Assembly (NCBI RefSeq): GCF_000380565.1
Contig: NZ_AQYJ01000018.1
Location: forward strand, 1-64,000
From: Microbulbifer variabilis ATCC 700307
GTDB taxonomy: Bacteria > Pseudomonadota > Gammaproteobacteria > Pseudomonadales > Cellvibrionaceae
Length of the DNA: 64,000 nt
Reading direction: 5' to 3'
Under the pieces are notes generated by a model, which saw only the letters and a program-made list of their open reading frames with translations, had not been told where the DNA came from and did not search any database. Position numbers and translations under genes: made by a program. Each line of letters starts with the position of its first letter. The first letter of the stretch is position 1. Of this stretch, positions 1-9,466 are shown piece after piece.

Positions 1-195
1 AATATGGCTCTCGATCAGACTTAAGTCTTGCTCGGAATAAAACGTAAATCGAATTGTTCGAGTTACTTACTTCCGATAAATCTTTTTCTAGCCGAAGCTA
101 GATGTATCGATTCATCACTCCGTAAGCACCCACACATATTGCTTGATCGAATTTTTAAACAACTCAGTTGAGCGCTCGGCTCTAACTGCGGGACG
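1..195 (-). promoter_or_regulatory. rRNA operon leader with boxA-like antitermination site
   Basis: Read on the minus strand, this is the transcribed leader running towards a 16S rRNA gene beyond the left edge. Positions 166 down to 152 read GTTGTTTAAAAATTC, a boxA-like antitermination element. It is followed by GCAATATGTGTGGGTGC, which closely resembles the leader motif after boxA in enterobacterial and pseudomonad rrn operons. No part of 16S rRNA itself is visible. The assignment rests on these motifs and on the two strong promoters just upstream. Confidence 0.75.
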
Positions 196-198
196 CGT

Positions 199-226
199 AT
201 TCTACACATCCGGGCTGCTGAATCAA
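199..226 (-). promoter_or_regulatory. rRNA operon promoter, proximal
   Basis: On the minus strand there is a -35 TTGATT (221-226), a 16-bp spacer and a -10 TAGAAT (199-204). The -10 is followed by a GC-rich discriminator, ACGCGTCCC, which is typical of stringently controlled rRNA promoters. A CTTGAT reading of the -35 gives a 17-bp spacer. Confidence 0.7.
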
Positions 227-322
227 GTGATTTTTTGCAGCTTTTTTTCGGTGATTTGAACCGCTCAAAGCGCTTTTCAAATCCCGGCAAGGTTGTTTCC
301 GCCCCTGCTTGAAGTGGCGCGC

Positions 323-350
323 ATTATAGCTTCGCCACTTCCTTTTGCAA
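323..350 (-). promoter_or_regulatory. rRNA operon promoter, distal
   Basis: On the minus strand there is a -35 TTGCAA (345-350), a 16-bp spacer and a perfect -10 TATAAT (323-328), followed by the GC-rich sequence GCGCGCC. With the promoter about 120 bp downstream it gives the tandem arrangement common for rrn operons. It lies between the tRNA-Ser gene and the rRNA leader. Confidence 0.65.
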
Positions 351-407
351 GCGCCTCAAAAATTATTTTTTGGGGCCGCAGACCTTCTTTTCAGAGGGCC
401 TTTTAAA

Positions 408-497
408 TGGCGGTGAGAGAGGGATTCGAACCCTCGATGAGTGTTAACCCATACGCCCTTAGCAGGGGCGCGCCTTCAGCCACTCGGCCATCTCACC
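408..497 (-). tRNA. tRNA-Ser (anticodon GCU)
   Basis: On the minus strand the sequence begins GGTGAGATGGCCGAGTGGCT and folds as a class II tRNA with a long variable arm. The acceptor stem GGTGAGA pairs with TCTCACC, the discriminator is G and CCA is encoded at 408-410. The anticodon loop reads CTGCTAA, with anticodon GCU for AGC/AGU codons. The T-arm GGTTCGAATCC is canonical. A serine tRNA directly after csrA is a conserved gammaproteobacterial arrangement. Confidence 0.97.
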
Positions 498-528
498 TTT
501 TTAATTTGCTTCGAAACTCTTCTTCCGA

Positions 529-553
529 AAAACCTCTTTTAGGAGGTTTTTTC
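529..553 (-). terminator. Terminator-like hairpin in the tRNA-Ser leader
   Basis: A 6-bp stem (AACCTC/GAGGTT) with a 6-nt loop is flanked by A and T runs, so it could act on either strand. On the minus strand it lies between the putative tRNA promoter and the tRNA, which is odd for a true terminator. The stem is short, and a role as processing or attenuation signal is equally possible. Confidence 0.35.
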
Positions 554-594
554 TACTCAACAACCTAACTGGTTGCTCGCTGAAAGTGGGCGGC

Positions 595-622
595 ATAATA
601 CCAACGGCCCGACAAAAAGCAA
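595..622 (-). promoter_or_regulatory. Probable promoter of tRNA-Ser
   Basis: On the minus strand there is a -35 TTGCTT (617-622), a 16-bp spacer and a -10 TATTAT (595-600) followed by GC-rich sequence (GCCGCCC), as in stable-RNA promoters. It lies about 100 bp upstream of the tRNA and downstream of the csrA terminator, so it would drive the tRNA separately from csrA. Confidence 0.5.
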
Positions 623-738
623 TGGGGAATCAATAACTTTTTGCACTTTTTTGTCTTATCGAACACCTTTTAGACAACACGGCCAAAAAAACGACTTTCC
701 CGCCAAGCACTTCTTTTGAGGAGAAGATTCAAAAATAA

Positions 739-766
739 AAAAAGGCCGGGTTACCGGCCTTTTTAG
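739..766 (-). terminator. Intrinsic terminator of csrA
   Basis: The stem AAGGCCGG/CCGGCCTT has a GTTA/TAAC loop and is followed on the minus strand by a T-rich run. It starts about 15 bp after the csrA stop codon. Confidence 0.85.
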
Positions 767-779
767 GGAAACTGTGCGT

Positions 780-974
780 CTAGTCGTTACCACCCTCCTC
801 AGAGGATTGCTTTTCACGCTGGATACGCTGGTAAATTTCTTCGCGGTGCACGGCGACTTCCTTTGGCGCATTAACACCAATACGCACCTGATTGCCCTTC
901 ACCCCCAGCACGGTAACCGTGACATTGTCGCCAACCATCAGCGTTTCGCCAATTCGGCGGGTTAAAATCAACAT
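780..974 (-). CDS. csrA: Carbon storage regulator CsrA/RsmA
   Basis: A 64-residue RNA-binding translational regulator. CsrA dimers bind GGA motifs in mRNA leaders and block or alter translation, and are titrated by CsrB-type small RNAs. The sequence begins [10 protein letters not shown], keeps the beta-strand core [14 protein letters not shown] and has the RNA-contacting residues L4 and R44 (AVHREE). The C-terminal tail is short and acidic. GGAGAAG lies just ahead of the ATG. It follows lysC after about 230 bp and ends in its own terminator. A second csrA-like gene with a stop mutation lies at 38898-39149. Confidence 0.97.
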   Translation of the reverse strand: MLILTRRIGETLMVGDNVTVTVLGVKGNQVRIGVNAPKEVAVHREEIYQRIQREKQSSEEGGND

Positions 975-1203
975 TACCTACTTCTCCTTGATCATCCTGT
1001 GATAAAGAGCGGCCGGTGTTTTCCTGACGCTGCTCTTATTTGGTCATCTTAACCGGATGGCGGTGCAAAAAGGTCAAAAACTACCCATCACACTATTCAG
1101 TATTGACCAGTCGAACAAAATCTCAACAGGTTGGATGTAATGCCAAGCAACTGAATCGAAATGGGTGGCTCTTGCCGCCTTAGCTCCGGTTATAGCGTTT
1201 ATT

Positions 1204-2436
1204 TCATCTCTGTTTATCAGAGAGCTCAAATTCACTATGCAAGGCACGCACAGCAAGCTCGAGGTAGCGCTCATCGATAATCACCGATATCTTTATTTCA
1301 GATGTGGTGATCATCTGAATATTGATATTGTCTTCACCCAGAGCACTAAACATACGACTGGCCACGTTCGCATGGGAACGCATTCCCACGCCGACAATTG
1401 ATACTTTGGCAATCTTGTCGTCTGTGATCACTTCGCGTGCGCCAAGTTCCGCCGAAACACGCTCCAGAACATCACGCGCTTTATGCAGATCATTTCGATG
1501 CACAGTAAAAGTAAAGTCTGTAGTTCCATCAACCGCGCTGATGTTTTGCACGATCACGTCCACTTCAATATTTTCGCGGCCAACTGGTGCAAGAATACGG
1601 CAGGCAACCCCGGGGGTATCCGGAACACCGCGAATAGTTAGCTTGGCTTCATCACGGTTGAATGCGATACCAGATACGACGGGTTGTTCCATCTCGTTGT
1701 TTTCCTCATCCAGACTAATCAGGGTTCCTTCACCCTCTTCAAAAGTTGAAAGTACGCGCAGCGGAACCTTGTATTTACCGGCAAACTCTACGGCGCGGAT
1801 CTGCAGGACCTTTGAGCCAAGACTCGCCATCTCCAGCATTTCCTCAAACGTAATCCGATCCATACGACGCGCACTATCCACCACTCGTGGATCAGTGGTG
1901 TAGACCCCATCAACATCCGTATAAATCTGGCACTCAGTGGCATCAAGCGCTGCAGCGAGAGCCACGCCCGTGGTATCTGAACCACCACGCCCCAAAGTAG
2001 TGATATTTCCATCATCATCTACCCCCTGGAAGCCGGCTACTACAATTACTTTGCCGTTATCCAGGTCAGCGCGCATGCGTTCAACATCAATACGCTGGAT
2101 ACGTGCTTTGGTATGGGCGTTGTCCGTGAGGATCTTGACCTGCCCCCCGGTATAGGAGCAGGCATCATAGCCACGTTTCTTCAGAGCCATGCTCAATAGC
2201 GCAATGGTGACCTGCTCACCGGTAGACACCAGCACATCCAGCTCGCGGGGATCGGGTTTTTCCTGGATCTGATATGCCAAATCAATCAGGCGGTTGGTCT
2301 CTCCACTCATGGCAGAAAGCACCACAACCAAGCCATGCCCTTTGGCGCGGAACGCGGCTACTTTATCAGCGACAGCCTCTATACGCTCTATCGAGCCTAC
2401 AGAGGTTCCACCGTATTTCTGCACGAACAAACTCAT
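1204..2436 (-). CDS. lysC: Aspartate kinase
   Basis: Phosphorylates L-aspartate to 4-phospho-L-aspartate, the first committed step to lysine, threonine, methionine and diaminopimelate. The 410-residue protein starts MSLFVQKYGGTSVGS, where KYGGTS is the amino acid kinase signature. The kinase domain fills about residues 1-245. Two ACT-type regulatory repeats follow (about 265-335 and 345-405), as in the monofunctional, feedback-inhibited enzymes of pseudomonads. No homoserine dehydrogenase domain is fused. Its place between alaS and csrA is the usual order in the group; the 128-bp gap to alaS could allow co-transcription or a separate promoter. Confidence 0.95.
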   Translation of the reverse strand: MSLFVQKYGGTSVGSIERIEAVADKVAAFRAKGHGLVVVLSAMSGETNRLIDLAYQIQEKPDPRELDVLVSTGEQVTIALLSMALKKRGYDACSYTGGQVKILTDNAHTKARIQRIDVERMRADLDNGKVIVVAGFQGVDDDGNITTLGRGGSDTTGVALAAALDATECQIYTDVDGVYTTDPRVVDSARRMDRITFEEMLEMASLGSKVLQIRAVEFAGKYKVPLRVLSTFEEGEGTLISLDEENNEMEQPVVSGIAFNRDEAKLTIRGVPDTPGVACRILAPVGRENIEVDVIVQNISAVDGTTDFTFTVHRNDLHKARDVLERVSAELGAREVITDDKIAKVSIVGVGMRSHANVASRMFSALGEDNINIQMITTSEIKISVIIDERYLELAVRALHSEFELSDKQR

Positions 2437-2564
2437 AATCTTTGTGTTTCCTTAGCCCCTGGCCAAGTACACGCACTGCTCTGACTCATGCAGGCGCGCA
2501 CTTAATCACCAAACTTCGGTGAAATCAACTTCACATACGACTTCTGGCGCCGTTTTTACCGAAA

Positions 2565-5177
2565 TCAGCTGCTGAGGGAGCCCTCAACCCATGTGGGCAC
2601 CTCCTGCAACATACCCGCCAGGGCGGAAACATCAGTTCCGCCCCCCTGTGCCATATCCTTACGGCCACCGCCCTTACCACCAAGCTTGGCAGCGGCAAAG
2701 CGCATAAGATCCCCCGCTGACAGGCGATCTGTCAGGTCCTTGGTTACTGCCGCTACCAGAGCCACCTTATCCTCACCAGGTGCTGCAAGCAGGACAACAC
2801 CACTACCAAGCTTGTTTTTCATCTGGTCAGCCAGGTCTCGCAGGGATTTAGGGTCTGCGCCATCAACAGACGCCGCCAATAACTTGAAGCCAGCAATTTC
2901 CACCGCTTGAGCAGAGAGATCACCTCCGGCACCACTGGCCAATTTGGTCTTAAGCTGACCAATTTCCTTCTCCAGTTTGCGGTTGTTAAGCAATAGCTGC
3001 TCAACTTTATCGGCAAGGCTATCCGGGCGCGCCTTGAGAAGTGCTGCAATATGTTCAAGACGCTGCTGGGTTTGATCGAACAATGACAGCGCATGTGCGC
3101 CAGTCACGGCTTCAATGCGGCGTTGACCGGAGGCGATACCGCTCTCACTCACAATGCGCAGAAGACCTATATCACCGGTGCGCTTGACATGAGTCCCGCC
3201 GCATAACTCAACAGAAAAAGCGCCAGTTTCAGTCTCTCCCATGGAAAGAACACGAACTGTATCGCCATATTTCTCACCGAACAGGGCCATTGCCCCCATT
3301 TCCTTGGCAGACTCAATATCGGTTTCGCAAGTATCAACCGGAGTATTGGCGCGAACCTGGGCATTCACCAGGGATTCAATGGCATGCAGCTGCTTATTGG
3401 TAACAGCCTCTGGATGAGAGAAATCGAAACGAAGGCGCTCGGAGTCCACCAGCGACCCCTTTTGCGTAACATGCTCGCCCAACACTTTGCGCAGAGCAGC
3501 GTGCAGCAGGTGGGTGGCGGAGTGATTCAGTGCGGTTGCCTGGCGCACTTCTGCAGACACCTTGGCAGAAATTTGATCACCAATAGTGATGACACCCTGC
3601 AACATTTTACCGGTGTGCAAGTGGTGGCCGCCCTGCTTGGTACAATCACGAACCTCAAAACGGCCAGCTGTTGAACTGAGATAGCCACTATCGCCAGCCT
3701 GGCCTCCAGACTCGGCATAAAACGGGGTGCGGTCGAGAATCACCGCACCTTCTTCACCTTCCTCCAGGCGCTCGACTTGCTCGCTACCTTTGACGATAGC
3801 GATAACCCTGCCCCGCGCCTCAGTTGTTTCGTAACCGAGGAACTCTGTCACACCTTCCAGATCCAGAACCTCGGTATAGTCCTGCTTGAATTTACCTGCT
3901 GCGCGCGCACGTTCGCGCTGGGCTTCCATCGCAGCCTCATAACCTGCCATATCCAGTGACAAACCACGCTCTCGGGCAATATCCTGAGTCAGGTCGGTGG
4001 GGAAGCCATAAGTATCATGTAAAGTAAACACCAGCTCACCAGGAATCTCGCTATCTTCCAGGGAGGCCAGCGCACTCTCCAGCAGAGCCATCCCTTTGTC
4101 CAGGGTTTTGGCAAACTGCTCTTCCTCTTTACGTAGAGCCCGCTCAATAAGCTCTTGCTTCTCACGCAACTCAGGATAAGCATCACCCATTTGCTCAGTC
4201 AGGGCTTCCACTAACTTAAAAAAGAACACCTCTTTATGGCCGAGTTTGTGACCATGACGCACAGCACGACGGATAATGCGACGCAACACAAAACCCCGCC
4301 CCTCATTGGATGGCATCACCCCATCAGCAATCAGGAAGGAGCAAGAGCGAATATGGTCTGCAATGACACGCAGGGATTTTTCTTCGAGGTTCTTGCAGGA
4401 GACTATTTCACTAGCAGCTTTAAGCAGCGCCTGGAAAAGATCAATTTCATAATTTGAGTGCACGCTTTGCATAACCGCGGCAATACGTTCCAAACCCATG
4501 CCTGTATCTACGGAGGGCTTGGGCAGTGGGTGCAGTTCGCCATCAGCAGTGCGCTCGTACTGCATAAATACCAGGTTCCAAATCTCAATATAGCGGTCGA
4601 GATCGTCGTTATCGGAACCTGGGGGGCCACCGGGAACATCGGCACCGTGATCGTAGAAAATTTCTGAGCTGGGCCCACAAGGACCTGTATCGCCCATTTG
4701 CCAGAAGTTGTCCTCATCGAGGCGAGAAAAACGCTCTGCGCTAACGCCCACTTCTTTTAACCAGATATCAGCGGCCTCATCATCGCTGATATGAACAGTC
4801 ACCCACAGGCGCTCTTCGGGCAGACCCAGTACTTTTGTGAGGAAATCCCAGGCAAAGCGGATGGCTTCACGCTTGAAATAATCGCCAAAACTGAAGTTGC
4901 CCAACATTTCAAAGAAGGTGTGATGGCGCGCGGTATAGCCCACATTCTCCAGGTCATTGTGCTTGCCTCCGGCACGCACACAGCGCTGGGAGCTAGCGGC
5001 CCGATTGTAAGGACGCTTTTCCTGACCGAGGAAGGTGTCCTTAAACTGCACCATGCCGGCATTGGTGAATAGCAGGGTCGGGTCATTGCCCGGAACCAGA
5101 GAGCTCGACGGCACCACAGTATGGCCCTGCTCGGCAAAGTAATTCAGAAAGGCGTCGCGAATCTGTGCGCTTTTCAT
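2565..5177 (-). CDS. alaS: Alanine--tRNA ligase
   Basis: Charges tRNA-Ala with alanine and clears mis-acylated Ser/Gly-tRNA. The class II catalytic domain is N-terminal, with motif residues in [10 protein letters not shown] and [12 protein letters not shown]. The editing domain carries the zinc-site motifs HSATH (near residue 565) and CGGTH (near residue 665). A DHHA1-type C-terminal domain with a glycine-rich [15 protein letters not shown] segment follows. The chosen ATG gives [10 protein letters not shown], which aligns with the E. coli N-terminus. A GTG five codons upstream (5192) keeps the frame open and cannot be excluded. At about 870 residues it is full length. Confidence 0.96.
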   Translation of the reverse strand: MKSAQIRDAFLNYFAEQGHTVVPSSSLVPGNDPTLLFTNAGMVQFKDTFLGQEKRPYNRAASSQRCVRAGGKHNDLENVGYTARHHTFFEMLGNFSFGDYFKREAIRFAWDFLTKVLGLPEERLWVTVHISDDEAADIWLKEVGVSAERFSRLDEDNFWQMGDTGPCGPSSEIFYDHGADVPGGPPGSDNDDLDRYIEIWNLVFMQYERTADGELHPLPKPSVDTGMGLERIAAVMQSVHSNYEIDLFQALLKAASEIVSCKNLEEKSLRVIADHIRSCSFLIADGVMPSNEGRGFVLRRIIRRAVRHGHKLGHKEVFFFKLVEALTEQMGDAYPELREKQELIERALRKEEEQFAKTLDKGMALLESALASLEDSEIPGELVFTLHDTYGFPTDLTQDIARERGLSLDMAGYEAAMEAQRERARAAGKFKQDYTEVLDLEGVTEFLGYETTEARGRVIAIVKGSEQVERLEEGEEGAVILDRTPFYAESGGQAGDSGYLSSTAGRFEVRDCTKQGGHHLHTGKMLQGVITIGDQISAKVSAEVRQATALNHSATHLLHAALRKVLGEHVTQKGSLVDSERLRFDFSHPEAVTNKQLHAIESLVNAQVRANTPVDTCETDIESAKEMGAMALFGEKYGDTVRVLSMGETETGAFSVELCGGTHVKRTGDIGLLRIVSESGIASGQRRIEAVTGAHALSLFDQTQQRLEHIAALLKARPDSLADKVEQLLLNNRKLEKEIGQLKTKLASGAGGDLSAQAVEIAGFKLLAASVDGADPKSLRDLADQMKNKLGSGVVLLAAPGEDKVALVAAVTKDLTDRLSAGDLMRFAAAKLGGKGGGRKDMAQGGGTDVSALAGMLQEVPTWVEGSLSS

Positions 5178-5249
5178 CCGGCGTAATTCCACTTCGTTAG
5201 TTGAAAGTTATGTGAACGACACCGATGACGCGGTGCCACGTCTGTCCTG

Positions 5250-5597
5250 CTACTGCGCAAGCCCTTGTTCGGGCATCTTCTTTTGAGCCAGCAGGTGAAC
5301 ATGCAGGTGAAATACGGTCTGCCCCGCACTACGGCCATTGTTAACCACCAGCCGAAAGCCCTCGAGTCGCAAGCGCCGGCCCAGCTCGGCTGCCACCCAC
5401 ATCAGGTGGCCGAGTAGACCTTTGTCTTCGCTTTTGGCATCGGACAGATTAACTAGAGGTTTGCGCGGGATAATGAGGAGATGGGTCGGGGCTTGTGGCG
5501 CCCGATCCTCAATAACGACACAAAGGTCATCCTCGTAGATTTTCTCGGCCGGGATATCGCCCGAGATTATTTGACTGAAAACGCTGGGTTCACCCAT
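5250..5597 (-). CDS. HIT-family purine nucleotide hydrolase (HinT-like)
   Basis: A 115-residue histidine-triad protein. HinT-type enzymes hydrolyse nucleoside phosphoramidates, including adenylated lysine, and form homodimers. The defining triad HLHVHLL lies at about residues 97-103. The N-terminal SQIISGDIPAEKIYEDD and the central HLLIIPRKP are typical of the HinT branch. It sits between alaS and the Trm112-type gene, with only four bases to the latter, so the two are probably co-transcribed. Confidence 0.9.
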   Translation of the reverse strand: MGEPSVFSQIISGDIPAEKIYEDDLCVVIEDRAPQAPTHLLIIPRKPLVNLSDAKSEDKGLLGHLMWVAAELGRRLRLEGFRLVVNNGRSAGQTVFHLHVHLLAQKKMPEQGLAQ

Positions 5598-5601
5598 TGG
5601 C

Positions 5602-5787
5602 TTATTTTTCCAGCTTTTCCTCAGCTGTCAGCTGACGCGCTTCAGATTCCAGCATCACCGGAATCCCGTCCCTAACCGGATAGGCCAAGCCACTGGCTCG
5701 ACAAACCAGCTCCTGGGTATCTTCGCGGTACTCAAGCGGTGCCTTACTTACAGGACACACTAATAGGCTCAGCAACTTCTTATCCAT
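5602..5787 (-). CDS. Trm112 family protein (YcaR-like)
   Basis: A 61-residue protein starting [12 protein letters not shown]. The family includes small zinc-ribbon-like proteins and eukaryotic Trm112, an activator of methyltransferases; the bacterial role is not settled. The conserved C-terminal block [14 protein letters not shown] is present. In the N-terminal knuckle the second cysteine is serine (CPVSK) and only two cysteines remain, so zinc binding is doubtful, as in many proteobacterial members. An upstream in-frame start would add ten residues that do not resemble the family. Confidence 0.88.
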   Translation of the reverse strand: MDKKLLSLLVCPVSKAPLEYREDTQELVCRASGLAYPVRDGIPVMLESEARQLTAEEKLEK

Positions 5788-5931
5788 GTTCCACCCCACT
5801 ATTTCCCCCCGACACAACTTCCGGAGGGCAAAAATGACCGCGTATCATACAATGCTTCATGGGGTTTTTCACGGTATTCACCTCTGCTTAAGCCAACAGA
5901 TTTCCCCGTTTTAACCCATCTTTACCTATTT

Positions 5932-6771
5932 TTATCCAGAGATGACAGGGTTTGAGGCTGGCAAAATGGAGTTTAGGTGGCCCAGTAGTAAATCACGGGC
6001 TAGACGCCCCTCCTCCACCTCGTTGAACAGCTCGTGGTAAGCTGCCGGAAAACAGTGAAGCCTTTTATTGGTCGAACCCATTCGACCAAACCACTCCCGA
6101 CTCAGCTCTACATCCACCAAACGATCCGATTCCGGCAGCAGCATTAAGCAGGGTGTAAGCAGCCGCTCCAGATTAGCTGACAGAAACGTCCTCTCCTGGA
6201 GAAAGCTTTCAAACCAACGCAGGGAAACCCCGTGGTGGGCAAGCTCATCATTGCGATAGGTTTCGACAATAGAAACATCCCTGCTCAACCACTTGTCATC
6301 AATTCGACTGGAAAGTACAAGCTTCGGAAATAATTTGGCCAGCATCATTACCAGCCACAGCTCCAGGCCAGCGGGCTCTTTAGCTCCGCGAAATCCAGGC
6401 GCAGACAGGATCACACTGTCCACGAAACCATACCGAATAGCGCTGCCGCAGGCCACTACCGCCCCCATACTATGGCCCAACAGATGCACACTTGTATCGG
6501 GGTTACCACTTTTGACCAAACAAATAAATTCATGCAGGTCCTCGCAATAAAGGGAGAAATCATCAATATGCCCCCTTTTTCCATCCGATAACCCATGACC
6601 ATAATGATCGGGGGCGTAGACGCTGAACCCGGCACGATTCAGATATTGGGCCAGCATGGTGTAGCGGCCGCTATGCTCACCCAAGCCGTGGGAAATAACT
6701 ACTACCCCAAGCGCTTTCTCAACCCACCAACGGCGGTAGTGCAGGCTTACATTTCTGGTTACAAACTCCAT
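5932..6771 (-). CDS. Alpha/beta hydrolase of the monoacylglycerol lipase type
   Basis: A 279-residue serine hydrolase. It has the oxyanion region SHGLGEHSG (27-35), DHYGHGLSDG (55-64), the nucleophile elbow GHSMG with Ser101, a likely acidic residue in PESDRLVD and a likely catalytic histidine in AYHELFNE. These match the Hydrolase_4 group, which includes monoacylglycerol lipases and lysophospholipases. No signal peptide is seen, so it is probably cytoplasmic or peripheral. It lies 50 bp downstream of the aldolase gene and might share a transcript with glpK and aldolase; a lipid or glycerol link is possible but inferred. The exact substrate is unknown. Confidence 0.85.
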   Translation of the reverse strand: MEFVTRNVSLHYRRWWVEKALGVVVISHGLGEHSGRYTMLAQYLNRAGFSVYAPDHYGHGLSDGKRGHIDDFSLYCEDLHEFICLVKSGNPDTSVHLLGHSMGAVVACGSAIRYGFVDSVILSAPGFRGAKEPAGLELWLVMMLAKLFPKLVLSSRIDDKWLSRDVSIVETYRNDELAHHGVSLRWFESFLQERTFLSANLERLLTPCLMLLPESDRLVDVELSREWFGRMGSTNKRLHCFPAAYHELFNEVEEGRLARDLLLGHLNSILPASNPVISG

Positions 6772-6821
6772 TGCCCCTCCTTATTTTCCTTATTGTTGTA
6801 GCTTGGGCCATTCGGCAACTG

Positions 6822-7841
6822 TCAGCTCTCCCGCTCCAGACTGCTGCAGTACTGTCCCAACATGGCCAAATGGTTAAGGCGTGCCCGCTTGAGTAACGCA
6901 CCCTGTGCTTTGGCAATATTTTCAGAGCGCCCCGCCCAAGCTGCCAATGCTGGCTGCTGCAACGCCCGGCCGTAGGAAAAGCTCAGTTGCCAAGGTGCAT
7001 TATTTATCTTGTTCAACGCGTTGAGATTTGCAGAAGCCTCTTCGTTCCCCTGGCCACCAGAGAGGAAGTTTATGCTCGGTACGGCTGCTGGCACTGACCG
7101 ACGTAAACTTCGCAGGGTGTATTCCGCAACCTGCTGCGGCTCCGCTCGTGCCGATTGCGCCCCAGGTATGACCATGCTGGGCTTCAGTAACATCAATTCA
7201 AGAGTGACGCCATGACGATACAGCGCATGAAAAACAGTATGCCAAACTTGTTCATTAACTTCGGCACAACGCTCAATGCTGTGATCCCCATCCATGAGAA
7301 CTTCCGGCTCCACAATTGGCACCACGCCCTCGGCCTGACACACAGCTGCGTAACGGGCCAACATTTCGGCATTGGCCTGTAGCCCGAGCTCGGTGGGATT
7401 GTGTGGACTAACTGGATAGACTTCACGCCACTTGGCAAATCGAGCTCCCTGCTTTTTGTACTCGCGCAGTCGTTCGGCAAGTCCATCCAGGCCATATGTA
7501 ATCATATCCCCCGCAGCACCAGCCAATGGCCCTTTTCCCTTGTCGACCTTAATCCCGGGGACAACCTTTTGATTCGCAGCCACCTGTGCCAAAAGTTTGC
7601 CATTAGCACTGCATTGACCAAGCGTCTCCTCAAACAGAATTACCCCACTGATAAAATCTCCCAGGCCCTTTGCCTCTAGCAGGGCCGCACGGTAATCCCG
7701 TCGACTCTGCTCGGTGGACTCCACCCCAATCGTGTTGAAACGCTTGGCAATAGTGCCACTGCTCTCATCTGCAGCGAGAATTCCCCTGCGACCATCCACC
7801 AATGCATCAACTGTTGCCTGCAACTCCTCCCAAACCGCCAT
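6822..7841 (-). CDS. Class I fructose-bisphosphate aldolase
   Basis: Cleaves fructose 1,6-bisphosphate to glyceraldehyde 3-phosphate and dihydroxyacetone phosphate through a Schiff base. The 339-residue protein belongs to the animal/plant-like class I family. It has ILAADESSGT near the N-terminus, PIVEPEVLMDGDH (175-187), the Schiff-base lysine in LMLLKPSMVIPG (Lys220) and the phosphate-binding FLSGGQGNEEA. It follows glpK by 50 bp, so glycerol entry as DHAP and its condensation towards fructose bisphosphate could be coordinated. That link is inference. Confidence 0.93.
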   Translation of the reverse strand: MAVWEELQATVDALVDGRRGILAADESSGTIAKRFNTIGVESTEQSRRDYRAALLEAKGLGDFISGVILFEETLGQCSANGKLLAQVAANQKVVPGIKVDKGKGPLAGAAGDMITYGLDGLAERLREYKKQGARFAKWREVYPVSPHNPTELGLQANAEMLARYAAVCQAEGVVPIVEPEVLMDGDHSIERCAEVNEQVWHTVFHALYRHGVTLELMLLKPSMVIPGAQSARAEPQQVAEYTLRSLRRSVPAAVPSINFLSGGQGNEEASANLNALNKINNAPWQLSFSYGRALQQPALAAWAGRSENIAKAQGALLKRARLNHLAMLGQYCSSLERES

Positions 7842-7891
7842 TTGGCCACCTCCCTGTGCCGAAAGCCCATCTTGAAAAATTATTGGCCTAA

Positions 7892-9370
7892 CTAAAATGC
7901 CTTACACGCGGCAACTGCCCGTTGCCAGCCGGCCAACCGCGATTTCCTTTCTGAAGCAGCCATAGAGGGCATAAAATCTCGCTCAATCTCCCTCAAACAT
8001 TCCGGCAACTTGTCAAAGTGCCACAGACCACTACCAATACCCGCCAGAAGAGCAGCGCCGATGGCTGTAGACTCGATTTGTTTTGGCCGCTCAACCCGCA
8101 ACGCAGAAATATCTGCCTGAAACTGCATCAGGAAATTATTTGCGCATGCCCCACCATCCACTCGCATATGGCTAATGGATACCCCGAGAGCCCCCTCCAT
8201 CAAGCGCGCCAACTCATCACTCTGATAGGCGATAGATTCAAGCGTAGCGCGCACTATTTCTGCCCGGCCAGCGCCGCGACTCAAGCCGCACACAGTGCCC
8301 CTCGCTGATGGGTCCCAATGAGGAGCACCGAGGCCACTGAACGCGGGCACCAGGTAAACTCCACGGGTATCAGGAATACTCTGCGCAATCACCTCTGTAT
8401 CCACTGCCTGCTGAATCAAGCCCATCTCATCACGTAGCCATTGGATCGCAGACCCCGCGGTAAATACCGACCCCTCAACTGCATAAGCAGGGGCACCGCT
8501 GATATCACAGGCAATAGTGGCGAGCAGCCCCGGAGATGGCTTCGGTCGCTTCTCACCAGCAAAAGCCAGCATAAAACAGCCAGTACCATAAGTATTTTTG
8601 ATCTCCCCGGGACGGAGACAGCCCTGACCAAACAACGCTGCCTGCTGATCGCCGGCCACACCACAAATAGGTGCGCTTGCCCCAATGAACGCCTCAGGAT
8701 CGGTATCGGTAAAATGACCGGCAGAAGGCCGGATTTCCGGCAGGATAGACTCTGGACAACCAAAGAGAGCCAGCAATTCCGGATCCCAGCGCTTTTGTTC
8801 CAGGTTGTAAAATAGGGTGCGACTGGCATTGGTGTGATCAGTCAAGTGTGCGCGGCCACCGCTCATTTTCCACACCAGCCAGCTATCTACTGTGCCGAAA
8901 CACAGGTCTCCGCGATGAGCGCGCTCCAGCAGCTGTGGCTGTGCACGGAAAATCCACAGCAATTTGCTTGCGGAGAAATAGGCATCCAACAGCAATCCAC
9001 TTCGTTCGCGCAGCCAATCAGATTTTTCTGCAGCAGCTAACTCCTGGCAGATTTCTGCGGAGCGACGGCACTGCCATACAATGGCGGGGTGCACCGGCTC
9101 GCCGGTATGCCGGTCCCACAGAACTGTAGTTTCACGCTGATTGGTAATACCCACTGCCTCAACATCGGACGCGCGGATGCCGGCGCGTTGCAGAGCTGCC
9201 GCGCAAACCCGCTGCGTCACCTGCCAAATCTCTTCGGCATTCTGCTCAACCCAACCGGGTTTAGGGTAGTAGTTGGGGATTTCAGAGTAACTGCGCCCAA
9301 CCAGAGCACCGCTACTATTAAAGACAAAGGCCGTAGTGCCCGTAGTGCCCTGGTCAATGGATAGGATCAT
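7892..9370 (-). CDS. glpK: Glycerol kinase
   Basis: Makes sn-glycerol 3-phosphate from glycerol and ATP. The FGGY-family kinase begins MILSIDQGTTGTTAF, the phosphate-binding signature, and has GLGAPHWDPSARGT and VDGGACANNFLMQFQ in the C-terminal domain. At about 492 residues it is full length. The frame stays open 24 codons further upstream; MILSIDQ is chosen because it matches the family N-terminus, although no strong ribosome-binding site precedes it. No glpF, glpD or glpR is seen nearby, unlike the usual glycerol regulon. Confidence 0.94.
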   Translation of the reverse strand: MILSIDQGTTGTTAFVFNSSGALVGRSYSEIPNYYPKPGWVEQNAEEIWQVTQRVCAAALQRAGIRASDVEAVGITNQRETTVLWDRHTGEPVHPAIVWQCRRSAEICQELAAAEKSDWLRERSGLLLDAYFSASKLLWIFRAQPQLLERAHRGDLCFGTVDSWLVWKMSGGRAHLTDHTNASRTLFYNLEQKRWDPELLALFGCPESILPEIRPSAGHFTDTDPEAFIGASAPICGVAGDQQAALFGQGCLRPGEIKNTYGTGCFMLAFAGEKRPKPSPGLLATIACDISGAPAYAVEGSVFTAGSAIQWLRDEMGLIQQAVDTEVIAQSIPDTRGVYLVPAFSGLGAPHWDPSARGTVCGLSRGAGRAEIVRATLESIAYQSDELARLMEGALGVSISHMRVDGGACANNFLMQFQADISALRVERPKQIESTAIGAALLAGIGSGLWHFDKLPECLREIERDFMPSMAASERKSRLAGWQRAVAACKAF

Positions 9371-9466
9371 AGGGTGTCTCGCGCTTATTATTCTTGCTTT
9401 CATCATCACAGGTCGGACAGCAACAATACCACCGTGACCCAATCATGCATGAGAGTATAAGCCCGA

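Noticed and set aside
1..400. Further tRNA genes (for example tRNA-Arg) after tRNA-Ser
   Set aside because: Such genes follow csrA in other gammaproteobacteria, but this interval shows rRNA promoters and leader, with no cloverleaf.
1322..1903. Long open frame antisense to lysC
   Set aside because: It lies wholly inside lysC on the other strand, has no family features and is explained by the codon pattern of lysC.
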